From contig NZ_SDHX01000001.1 in the NCBI RefSeq assembly GCF_004118375.1, forward strand, positions 930,001 to 994,000: a DNA stretch of 64,000 nucleotides. Reading direction: 5' to 3'. The DNA is from Oleiharenicola lentus (lineage in GTDB: Bacteria > Verrucomicrobiota > Verrucomicrobiia > Opitutales > Opitutaceae). The stretch's first letter is position 1. Each line of letters opens with the position of its first letter. The position numbers were made by a program, and so were the translations under genes. The notes beneath the pieces were generated by a model. That model was given only the letters and a program-made list of their open reading frames with translations. It did no database searches and was not told the origin of the DNA. Shown one piece after another: positions 37,910-46,216 of the stretch.

Positions 37910-40900
37910 ATGCACACGCGATTTGCTTACGTTTACGTCGGTTTTTTGATGCTTAACTGTTTTTACGGGTTGCGGGCGCAGGAACTACCGCCGCCCTCCG
38001 TCGGCGGCGTGGTGGACATCGAAGCGACGGCGGGCAACGAGGTTCACTCGCAACAGCACGACTACCAGCCGGCCAAACCTTATGTGATTTTGGCCGAGCG
38101 GATAGAGCGGACGGTCTGGCCTCTCTCGGTTCAGGAAATTGAGCCCGCTGCTCCGGGCACGCAGACGACCGTGTTTTCCTTGGATCCGAACTATGCCGCC
38201 AACCATCCGGAAATCATTCGTCCGATCCGCGGAGTGGGGTTATCCTATTTGGGTTCGGAATCGCGTTACCGCGTCATCACACTGCAGACCGTGTGGGACA
38301 GCGCCGGCCACCCCACCTTTGATCTGGAAGCGCTTTCGGAGGATGGGCAGAAATCTTTTGCCATCAAGGGATCAGGTGCGGGGCGCATCATCGTAAACAG
38401 TCACGGCCCATCCTATGTGCCGCGCCCGATGTTCTACATTGCTGACGTCACCGAGACCAAAGGAAAGGTAAGCTGGTTCGCCTGGTCGCCCACAGCACAG
38501 TATCGGCATCTGCCCGGCATCCAATTCTACTGGACAGAGACTCAGCCCGACGGCACGTCCGTCGTTTACCACACCAACGCCTATGACCTCGTTGCGCCGG
38601 GACAGGGACAGTTCAAGCCGCTTGGTGTGGTGAACACGACTGGCACTCCCGGACATGGCCGGCAGGCCACGCTGGTCAGGCAGCCTTTCCTGGCCGCCGA
38701 GGCCTATGAGAAATTGCAGCAGGCCGATTGGGTATTCACCGATGCATACCAGCCCGTGTCGGAAGCTGAGGCTCATTACGCCTTTGGCCCGGACGCGGCC
38801 TCCGCCAGCAAGCTGCGCTACAAGCTGAAGATCCAACCCGGGCTGGCACGCACGATCACCTGGATGGAGACATTCACGCCCGAGGGGGCCACCGAACCGA
38901 CAGACCTCCAGTTTCGCTCGGAAGCCGTCGCGAACGACGCGACAGCCACACAGGCACATCTCATAGATCCCTTTGCACGGAAGAACGGGCAGTCCGGCCG
39001 TTACCGAGTGGTGGCCTTCGAAAGCGACAATTACGACGCCACGCTGACCGCCGACGCCAACGGCGATGGTGCCCTGCTGCCCGCCAGTGGTCCGATGACC
39101 GACCATGTCATTGCCAACGCCGACACGGTCTCCGCGACGCAACCTTACCTTCTGACTGCCAACCTCGACGACGACGACAACGACGGTATACCAGACGCCT
39201 TCGACGGTCAGGTTGATGGCCCCGACGACCTGGCTGATTTCTTCCCGGTCTTCCTTAATATCAAGTCCCTGCTCACCGCCCTGCCGTCCGATGTGGTCTG
39301 CAAACTCAGCCACGCCGACGGCGCGCTTAACTTCATTTATACCGACCTGAAGCAAAGCAACGCCTTCAGCTTCAGGAACAATCCTTGGGGCTATGCCTAT
39401 GGGCCGGAATTCATCCAACCCGCAGCCGAGGCCACCGTGCTGCCGATCACCCAAGAAGGCGTGGCTCTTTCGGATGATTTCCTGAACCGCATTCGTTACG
39501 AAAACCAAGGCGTCATCCTGATCGAAGCCCGCTTCAGCAGTTCAGCGCCATTGGTCCTCACCCTCGAAACCGACAGCGGCACGGCTCTCGTCAGCCTGCC
39601 CTTGCAAGCCATCGGCCTCGGTCTCTACGTGGACGCCAACCGCGACGGCGAAATCAAAACCGACGGCAGCGACCAGCCGGATGCATCATTGGGTTTTCGA
39701 TTTTGGATAAATGATGATGATGATGATGGTGATATAGCAGAAACCGGTCCCACCTTGGTTGGTAATCCTGACGAGCCAGGACGCCTTGCTGGTTTTTGGG
39801 AATTGGACGGACGCACGCCAGACCACGATAAGGCTGGTGTAGACGGGCGATCCGATCTGATCGATTTCTTCCCAATCTATATCGATATACGAGACTTACT
39901 CCATGAACTGCCCCCGATTGCAGGTCATAGAGAATACAAGCTCAAGCATGCGGACTCAGCGCTAAATTTCGTCTATACGGACCTCGCACGCACTGAGGCG
40001 TTCGACTATTTGAAACACAGCAAGGAGCGTGCTGCATACGGGTTCCCAGCTGTCGAAAAGCTAGCACATGAGGCTTCAATTACGAATATCCCATCGGCTG
40101 GTGTGGTGCTAGACAGCACTTTTCTGGATCGAATCAAAAACAGTCCAGAAAAGGGCGTCATTCTAGTTGAAGGCAAAGGCGCTACAAGCGAGCCGCTTCG
40201 CCTGGTCGTCGAGGAAGACGGTGCGGAGATTGCCGGATTCAGTGTGTATCTTAAGATAAGCGAGGTTGAGCGCATGTATCGCTGGGCTAATCTGCGTGCT
40301 GTGACAGGCCAAGCAGTCAACCGGCAAACCGATTTGAGTGAGCCGTCCGGTTATCCCGACAGCGCCACCAACGGGAAGATGTTCATCTTCGTGCATGGCT
40401 ATAATGTCAACGAACGTCAGTCCAGAGCTTGGAACGCCGAAGCATTTAAGCGCATGTGGCAGTCGGGCTCACGCGCCATGTTTACTGCGGTCTCATGGAA
40501 TGGCGACCATAGTCAGGTTCCCTATGTCGGGTTTTCGCCTGATTACTGGGATAATATTACACAGGCTTTCCAGACCGCTCAGTTTTTGGCGCCGCTTGTC
40601 AACGATCTGCCTGGTTCCTCCAAGGTTATTGCCGGACACAGTATGGGAAATGTGGTGGTTTCCAGCGCGATCAAGGATCACGCTCTCAATGCCAGCAGAT
40701 ATCTTATGCTCAACGCTGCCGTGGCCTTGGAAGCCTACGACACGTCAGACTCAGCTATGTCAGTCAATGCCATGAGACCGAATGAATGGCAGGACTATGA
40801 GCGAAGGCTCTGGTCAACGGATTGGCACAAACTGTTCTCTGAAGGTGATGGGCGACGTGGGCTGACCTGGATGGATCGGTTCGGCAACCTGCCCAACGCC

Positions 40901-41542
40901 ATCAATATTTATTCATCTGGAGAAAACGTCCTGAATAACAACGACGAGACTCCGGGTGAGATTCCATCCGTTGGCACCGAGCGGATCTGGATCATTCAAG
41001 AAATGGCGAAGGGCACGACACATCTGGCTGCCCTGCTCACCTTCGATATCCAGGGAGGTTGGGGCTACAATACAGAATGGTTGATCCCCGAAACGACTGT
41101 ATCTGGCGGGCCACATGGTGGCACGACCACTACCTATCGTCGGCGCACTCCGGATGAGGCGTCAGCGCTTACAGAGGGCCAGTTGCGTAACGAGCCCTTC
41201 TTTCGTCCCTTCAACAACGATGACTTTGCCAGCCCAACCGGTGGCAGTGCTGCGGCAGCCGATCTGGTCAATCGAGCCGATGCTCTCGGCGGCGCAATAC
41301 CGGCTCTTTCTTTTCCAGCGGGACGAAATCCTGTGCCACTTTTCACGGTCACTAGTCGGAACATCGATCTAATGGCCATGCAAGATGGCTGGCCGCAGGA
41401 GCGATTGGACGACGAAGGTGAACGTGTGAAAAACGTCTTTCCATACATAGGTCGTTGGTTTCACAGCGACATCAAAAATATTGCCTATGTATTCAATCAT
41501 CGTGCCTGGGATAAACTTGTTACCGAATCTTTTCTAAAATGA
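37910..41542 (+). CDS. Large exported protein with alpha/beta-hydrolase domain
   Basis: 1210 residues, ATG at 37910 giving a signal peptide (hydrophobic to about residue 23). Residues 24-410 are unrecognised. Two similar modules follow (about 440-580 and 645-790), each starting DFFPV or DFFPI and containing HADGALNFIYTDL or HADSALNFVYTDL. A lipase-type alpha/beta hydrolase covers about 820-1050: oxyanion HGY at 829-831, nucleophile Ser911 in GHSMG, likely catalytic His1038. From about residue 590 the codon use becomes markedly AT-richer, as if the 3' half had a different origin. Residues about 1086-1138 are duplicated downstream as a fragment. Substrate unknown. Confidence 0.78.
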   Translation: MHTRFAYVYVGFLMLNCFYGLRAQELPPPSVGGVVDIEATAGNEVHSQQHDYQPAKPYVILAERIERTVWPLSVQEIEPAAPGTQTTVFSLDPNYAANHPEIIRPIRGVGLSYLGSESRYRVITLQTVWDSAGHPTFDLEALSEDGQKSFAIKGSGAGRIIVNSHGPSYVPRPMFYIADVTETKGKVSWFAWSPTAQYRHLPGIQFYWTETQPDGTSVVYHTNAYDLVAPGQGQFKPLGVVNTTGTPGHGRQATLVRQPFLAAEAYEKLQQADWVFTDAYQPVSEAEAHYAFGPDAASASKLRYKLKIQPGLARTITWMETFTPEGATEPTDLQFRSEAVANDATATQAHLIDPFARKNGQSGRYRVVAFESDNYDATLTADANGDGALLPASGPMTDHVIANADTVSATQPYLLTANLDDDDNDGIPDAFDGQVDGPDDLADFFPVFLNIKSLLTALPSDVVCKLSHADGALNFIYTDLKQSNAFSFRNNPWGYAYGPEFIQPAAEATVLPITQEGVALSDDFLNRIRYENQGVILIEARFSSSAPLVLTLETDSGTALVSLPLQAIGLGLYVDANRDGEIKTDGSDQPDASLGFRFWINDDDDDGDIAETGPTLVGNPDEPGRLAGFWELDGRTPDHDKAGVDGRSDLIDFFPIYIDIRDLLHELPPIAGHREYKLKHADSALNFVYTDLARTEAFDYLKHSKERAAYGFPAVEKLAHEASITNIPSAGVVLDSTFLDRIKNSPEKGVILVEGKGATSEPLRLVVEEDGAEIAGFSVYLKISEVERMYRWANLRAVTGQAVNRQTDLSEPSGYPDSATNGKMFIFVHGYNVNERQSRAWNAEAFKRMWQSGSRAMFTAVSWNGDHSQVPYVGFSPDYWDNITQAFQTAQFLAPLVNDLPGSSKVIAGHSMGNVVVSSAIKDHALNASRYLMLNAAVALEAYDTSDSAMSVNAMRPNEWQDYERRLWSTDWHKLFSEGDGRRGLTWMDRFGNLPNAINIYSSGENVLNNNDETPGEIPSVGTERIWIIQEMAKGTTHLAALLTFDIQGGWGYNTEWLIPETTVSGGPHGGTTTTYRRRTPDEASALTEGQLRNEPFFRPFNNDDFASPTGGSAAAADLVNRADALGGAIPALSFPAGRNPVPLFTVTSRNIDLMAMQDGWPQERLDDEGERVKNVFPYIGRWFHSDIKNIAYVFNHRAWDKLVTESFLK
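41164..41323 (+). repeat. 160-bp direct repeat, copy 1 (inside the hydrolase gene)
   Basis: Encodes residues about 1086-1138 of the 1210-residue protein. Two mismatches in 160 positions separate it from copy 2 at 42601-42760. Confidence 0.95.
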
Positions 41543-42528
41543 AAACCCATGCTCAACGCTACTTAGCGCTGCTCAGCCTTATGGCCCTGACTGCCTGTGC
41601 TCAGATAAGGCATCCTACGCAAATCACCTTTAAGGTTGTCGATGACCTTGGATCGCCTGTCACGGCTGGCATCGTGCGCGCCTCGACATTTTCATATTGG
41701 AAATCCGGCGAGGGATTCGGTCGGGACGTTAATGAGCACTACAAGGCTTCCATAAACAAAGACGGCATTGCTGTTCTCGAGGGATCTAGTCTTCGGGGCA
41801 GTCTCGCTTATGGGGTTTATCCAGAAGGAAATTACTATCCCGGTTTTGGTGGCGAGTATAGGTTTAAACAGGTGGAAAACGGTCGGTGGGAACCATGGAA
41901 CCCACAGGTCGAGATTGTCGTGCCACGTATTGTGAATCCGATTCCACTATACGCACGCCGGTACGGGTTGCACGAGCGGGCTAGCCTGCCTATCGAAGGA
42001 GCCGTGGGATTTGATTTGGTTGTCTCCGATTGGGTCCCGCCTTATGGAAAGGGGAAAACCGCTGACTTCATTTTTGATTATCGCACCATCGTTCCGCTTG
42101 TGGACGAACAGAAGGCGTTCGAGTGTGTCTTAAACCTAACTTTTATGAATCCCGGTGATGGTATCGTTTCACGGCAAGCTTCCCCCGCGAGGCGTTTGAT
42201 TCAATTACCTCGGCAAGCCCCAGAGGAAGGTTACGAGCCGAAATGGACAAAGCGATTTGGTCGACTTACAGATGTTAGTGATCTTTTGCCGCACGAACGC
42301 GAGAATCTGAACTATTTCTTTCGCGTCCGCACGGTTCTCGATTCCAGTGGCAAGGTGGTGAGTGCTCATTACGGTAAGATTTACGGAGACATAGTTTTTG
42401 ATGCGGTCCGTCATTTACGCTTCACCTACTACATTAACCCAACTCCGCTTGATCGAAATTTAGAGTTTAATCCGAAAAGAAATTTGTTTTCCGAGAGACT
42501 TACTGGAACGGATGCGATCGGGCCTTAG
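41539..42528 (+). CDS. Lipoprotein of unknown function
   Basis: 329 residues with a lipoprotein signal and lipobox LTAC (Cys20). The mature part begins with a beta-rich domain (TFKVVDDLGSPVTAG) resembling a carboxypeptidase-regulatory-like or Ig-type fold, followed by an unrecognised C-terminal region. AT-rich codons like the 3' half of the gene before it. Start overlaps the upstream stop (ATGA), so it is translationally coupled to the hydrolase protein; it may protect against, anchor or chaperone that protein. Confidence 0.7.
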   Translation: MKTHAQRYLALLSLMALTACAQIRHPTQITFKVVDDLGSPVTAGIVRASTFSYWKSGEGFGRDVNEHYKASINKDGIAVLEGSSLRGSLAYGVYPEGNYYPGFGGEYRFKQVENGRWEPWNPQVEIVVPRIVNPIPLYARRYGLHERASLPIEGAVGFDLVVSDWVPPYGKGKTADFIFDYRTIVPLVDEQKAFECVLNLTFMNPGDGIVSRQASPARRLIQLPRQAPEEGYEPKWTKRFGRLTDVSDLLPHERENLNYFFRVRTVLDSSGKVVSAHYGKIYGDIVFDAVRHLRFTYYINPTPLDRNLEFNPKRNLFSERLTGTDAIGP

Positions 42529-42600
42529 AGGCAATAAACGGGTCATCCTAGGGTTGCCCTGATTTGACGGACAGTGGGTAGGGTCCAAAACGAAATGGGA

Positions 42601-42760
42601 AGCGCTTACAGAGGGCCAGTTGCGTAACGAGCCCTTCTTTCGTCCCTTCAACAACGATGACTTTGCCAGCCCAACCGGTGGCAGTGCTGCGGCAGCCGAT
42701 CTGGTCAATCGAGCTGATGCGCTCGGCGGCGCAATACCGGCTCTTTCTTTTCCAGCGGGA
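42601..42760 (+). repeat. 160-bp direct repeat, copy 2 (orphan gene fragment)
   Basis: Nearly identical to 41164-41323 and lying in the 303-base non-coding gap between two lipoprotein genes. It has no start codon of its own and meets a stop right at its end. No similarity continues on either side. It is a leftover piece of a paralogous hydrolase 3' end or a recent partial duplication. Nothing else is seen in 42529-42831. Confidence 0.95.
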
Positions 42761-42831
42761 TAGAGCACTCCTATAATCCCTATTATCAGAACTTCGTGCT
42801 GAATCTTCCTCAAAATTAGCCGGGACCATTT

Positions 42832-43317
42832 ATGCAACGCATCCGTATATCTTGGCCGTTTTTATTATGCTTTATCTGTCTGTCAGCCTGCAACTCATCG
42901 CGGGTTGTCGGTCCGGCAGTGTATTCGGCGCGATCCGACTACGTCAGCGGAGGCGTGTATCTACTCAACAAGCCAGCGTTCCTGTTCAAACACGATAAGG
43001 CAGATCCAAAGGAAACCCCGGTTTTGGCTCCACTTGGATTTTCTGGCACACCGGAGAATTTAGCGGATTTCCAAAATTACGCGCCCAGCAGCAGCCAAGT
43101 TGCCGGTTTGCTTATGCCGGGTGAGACACTTCGCGTTGTGAAGTTCGTGGAGCATAAATTTATCAATGTGGGCGAGTTTCTTGAGGTCGTTACCGTTGTT
43201 GAATCGGGCCCGCATAAGGGGACTGTTTTGGAGTTGAGCATGATCTCGAAGAAACGGAAGCCGAGCCACGATGTGTTCGTTGATCATGAATATCTCACCC
43301 GCAGGGATGGTCCCTAG
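42832..43317 (+). CDS. Small lipoprotein of unknown function
   Basis: 161 residues; lipoprotein signal with lipobox LSAC (Cys20). The mature domain is beta-rich and unrecognised. Codon use is AT-rich, like the preceding lipoprotein and unlike the chromosome. It follows the orphan 160-bp fragment by 71 bases, an arrangement that mirrors the hydrolase-lipoprotein pair upstream. Last gene of the locus. Confidence 0.68.
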   Translation: MQRIRISWPFLLCFICLSACNSSRVVGPAVYSARSDYVSGGVYLLNKPAFLFKHDKADPKETPVLAPLGFSGTPENLADFQNYAPSSSQVAGLLMPGETLRVVKFVEHKFINVGEFLEVVTVVESGPHKGTVLELSMISKKRKPSHDVFVDHEYLTRRDGP

Positions 43318-43394
43318 AATCGAGCCGGGAGGTAACCTTTGGGCATATTATTTTCTTCGCGTGGGGCGGTGAATGTGTTTCGTGGGGACAACCC

Positions 43395-44741
43395 ATGAAG
43401 GTCACCGGTCTCGCCCTTGTCCCGCCTCCCGCCGCCGCCGGCCTGCCCAAGGTCACTCCCGAGCTTCTCGCCTCCGTCCTGGCGCGCTATTCGCGCAGCA
43501 ACGAGGGCATCCACAAGATCCTCGAAAAGGTGGACCTCGCCAACCCCGACGAGTCCATCGACCGCATCCTGAAGTTTGTGGACTACGGTCACGCTTCCAT
43601 CGGCGGCCTGACGGGCGGCCTGGCCATCGCCCTCGACGATGTCTCGATGTGGCTCGCGTATAAGGTCTTCGAGATCGCCCAAATGGCCGACGGCCAGGAA
43701 TCAAGCACGCGCTACATCACGATGGCGCCGACCAACCTGCCTGCTCCCGCGGAGATCGGCATCCCTGACGACCTCGCGCCGCGCTGGACCGCACTCATGG
43801 CCAAGGCCTTCGCCGCCTACAACGCCGAGTATGCCCGCCTCGATGCGGCGGCGATTGCCGATCCCGGCCTCGTGCGGCTGCCCAAGGACGCCAAGCCCGC
43901 CGTCGTCACGCGCCTGCGCAAGAACTACGCCCTCGACCGCGCGCGCTACTTCATCCCCTTCGCCACGCGCACCAACCTCGGCCTCGTGCAGAGTTCGCGT
44001 ATGTGGGCCGCGACCGTGAAGCACCTCGACTCGCTGCCGATGCCCGAGGCGCAGGCCGCGGCGAAACTCATCCGCGAGGAGCTGCTGAAAATTTCCCCGC
44101 GCCTCATGCGCCACAGCAGCGCCGAGAAATCCTACCAGGAACAGGCCAAGCAAGAACTCGCCGAGAGCCTCAAGCTCGGGCTCGCGCGCCTCTCGACCGC
44201 GCCGCTGGCCGACGCCGTGTGGGTGAAGACCGACCGCGACGCCCCGCCGTGGCTCGCCGAGGAGCAGCCGCTGGCCGAGGCCTTGAAGCACCGCGCCAAC
44301 CGCTACGGCTGGCAGGGCAAGGCCACCCGCCGCATGCGCGTGACCTTTGCTTGGAACAACATGGCCATCGCCGAGCTGCGCGACCTCAACCGCCACCGCA
44401 CGGGCCACCGCTGGACGCCGCTCATTCAGGCGGGTTTTTATCTGCCGCCGGAGATCAAGCACTCGGACCATTCGGCCCTGCTCGCGGAGCAGGCCGCGCT
44501 CACGCGCGAACTCATGCAGCGCGGGTCGCCGGCCTACGTGTATTCGCTGCTGCTGGGCGCGCAGACGCCCTTCGAGCACAGTACCCACGCCGACAAATTC
44601 ATCTACGAGGCCGAGCTGCGCACCGGCATGGGCGCGCACTTCCGTTACGCCGAGCACCTCAGTGCCGTTTTGCGGGAATTCAACCGCCAGGTGCCAGAGG
44701 CGAAAGACTGGGTCATAGAGGGAACGGCCGAACCAGAATAG
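43395..44741 (+). CDS. thyX: Tandem-domain FAD-dependent thymidylate synthase-like protein
   Basis: 448 residues, about twice a single ThyX, with two ThyX-like halves. The first (about 55-210) has YGHASIGG and ADGQESSTRYI, the position of the substrate-binding Ser-x-Arg. The second (about 290-440) has LNRHRTGHRW, the FAD/dUMP-binding RHR motif. In single-domain ThyX the RHR and serine belong to one motif, RHRx7S, so here the key residues appear to be shared between halves. Long two-domain forms are known to me from chlamydiae and relatives. It would make dTMP from dUMP with methylenetetrahydrofolate and NADPH. GC-rich, back to normal chromosomal codon use after the AT-rich locus. Confidence 0.75.
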   Translation: MKVTGLALVPPPAAAGLPKVTPELLASVLARYSRSNEGIHKILEKVDLANPDESIDRILKFVDYGHASIGGLTGGLAIALDDVSMWLAYKVFEIAQMADGQESSTRYITMAPTNLPAPAEIGIPDDLAPRWTALMAKAFAAYNAEYARLDAAAIADPGLVRLPKDAKPAVVTRLRKNYALDRARYFIPFATRTNLGLVQSSRMWAATVKHLDSLPMPEAQAAAKLIREELLKISPRLMRHSSAEKSYQEQAKQELAESLKLGLARLSTAPLADAVWVKTDRDAPPWLAEEQPLAEALKHRANRYGWQGKATRRMRVTFAWNNMAIAELRDLNRHRTGHRWTPLIQAGFYLPPEIKHSDHSALLAEQAALTRELMQRGSPAYVYSLLLGAQTPFEHSTHADKFIYEAELRTGMGAHFRYAEHLSAVLREFNRQVPEAKDWVIEGTAEPE

Positions 44742-44867
44742 TCTTGCCGGTTATTGGTGGCGAAACGAACATCCGGCTCATCGTCCGCATGTTCCGCAGA
44801 ACAACAGACTGTTTTCTGGCAGGACCGACTGGCTGGCTCCACGCGGCACCGGTGCATATCTGATCGC

Positions 44868-45647
44868 ATGAGCGGACGTTTCAAAGTTCTGCAGTTTAAC
44901 ATGCAGTATGGGCAGCCGTGGGACGACACCTATCCCGACACGGCTCCGATCCGGATCCGGGGCACGGTGGATGAAATTCGCGCCCATAATGCCGACATCG
45001 TGATGCTCCAGGAGCTGGAGCAAACCTTGTCCGGAGGGGTCCAGGCCCAGCCGCCGCCCCACTACACCCGGTTGCGCAAGGAATTTCCCGCCTACGACGG
45101 CTACTTCAGCTATCCCAAACCGGATGAGCGCGAGCTGCCCTTCGGCATTGGCCTGGCCATCCTCAGCAAGACACCCCTGCGCGAGCATGTCTGCATGAAC
45201 CTGCCGTCGCCGCCCGTGGAGTTCGATTTTCTCGGGGAGAAGAAAACGCCGACCGACCGCCTGCTCATCGGGGCGACGACCACCATCCACGGGCGCGAGG
45301 TCCGCCTGCTGAACACCCACCTGCTGGCTTTTTTCATGCTCAAATCGAGCAGCGAGCTGCACCTCGATCAGCGCAAACTGGTTGAGGACCAACTGCGTCG
45401 CAGCACGGAGGTGCCCACGCTGCTCACGGGCGATTTCAATGTCAGCAAACACCAGTCCCTGATCGAGCAGTTTGCCAACGCCGGCTACCGCACGGTGCAG
45501 TCAACCGAGCCGACCTGGCGCCGCCGGCCCTATGTGCTGGACCACATCTTCTACAACCGCTGGCTCCGGCCCGTGAGCCATACCGTGAAACCCACACCCG
45601 CGTCGGACCACCACACGTTGAGCGCGGAATTCGAGTTCGTGGAGTGA
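44868..45647 (+). CDS. Endonuclease/exonuclease/phosphatase-family protein
   Basis: 259-residue metal-dependent phosphodiesterase fold. Motifs: FNMQYGQ near the start, the metal-binding Glu in MLQELEQ, the NTHLLAF strand, GDFNVSK with Asp and Asn, and the terminal SDHHTLSAEF with the catalytic Asp-His. ATG at 44868; no signal peptide, so it is likely cytoplasmic. The family covers DNA nucleases, phosphatases and sphingomyelinases, and the substrate is not readable from sequence. Confidence 0.82.
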   Translation: MSGRFKVLQFNMQYGQPWDDTYPDTAPIRIRGTVDEIRAHNADIVMLQELEQTLSGGVQAQPPPHYTRLRKEFPAYDGYFSYPKPDERELPFGIGLAILSKTPLREHVCMNLPSPPVEFDFLGEKKTPTDRLLIGATTTIHGREVRLLNTHLLAFFMLKSSSELHLDQRKLVEDQLRRSTEVPTLLTGDFNVSKHQSLIEQFANAGYRTVQSTEPTWRRRPYVLDHIFYNRWLRPVSHTVKPTPASDHHTLSAEFEFVE

Positions 45648-45684
45648 GGCCGGTATCAGGCCGGCGCTACTTAGTTTTTAGACC

Positions 45685-45758
45685 GTCATTGCGAGGAGCG
45701 AAGCGACGAAGCAATCCAGCTGGATCGCCACGGCCCGCCTTGCGGGCCTCGCGATGAC
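45685..45758. repeat. 74-bp palindromic interspersed repeat
   Basis: Begins GTCATTGCGAGG and ends with its near-perfect inverse (one mismatch in 12), with further inner palindromic pieces (gaagcgacgaagc, cccgccttgcgggc). This type of unit, with gcgaggagcgaagcgacgaag, recurs in many unrelated bacterial genomes as an intergenic repeat. Position between convergent genes is typical. Confidence 0.7.
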
Positions 45759-45825
45759 AAAATTCAAAAAGCTACGAGCCCTAATTTTCGGACCGGCCGT
45801 CGGGCTCGCCTCCTCCCTACGAAGA

Positions 45826-45844
45826 AACCGGTCAGAGACCGGTT
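45826..45844. terminator. Hairpin between convergent genes
   Basis: Stem AACCGGTC / GACCGGTT with a 3-base loop directly after the stop of the minus-strand coiled-coil gene (45845). A T-rich stretch follows on the plus strand after a few bases; the minus side lacks a clean T-run. Probably a bidirectional or weak terminator. Confidence 0.4.
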
Positions 45845-46126
<282 letters not shown>

Positions 46127-46216
46127 GCGGGGATGTTGCACCACGAAATACCCAAAACACACGAAATAAAATCACCGGTCCTTGTCCGGTTTTCGGGTCG
46201 CTCGTGTATTTCGTGG

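Noticed and set aside
39711-39735. Run of gat/atg trinucleotides in the hydrolase gene, possible phase-variation tract
   Set aside because: A trinucleotide repeat changes only the number of Asp residues and does not shift the frame; it encodes an acidic calcium-binding-like loop.
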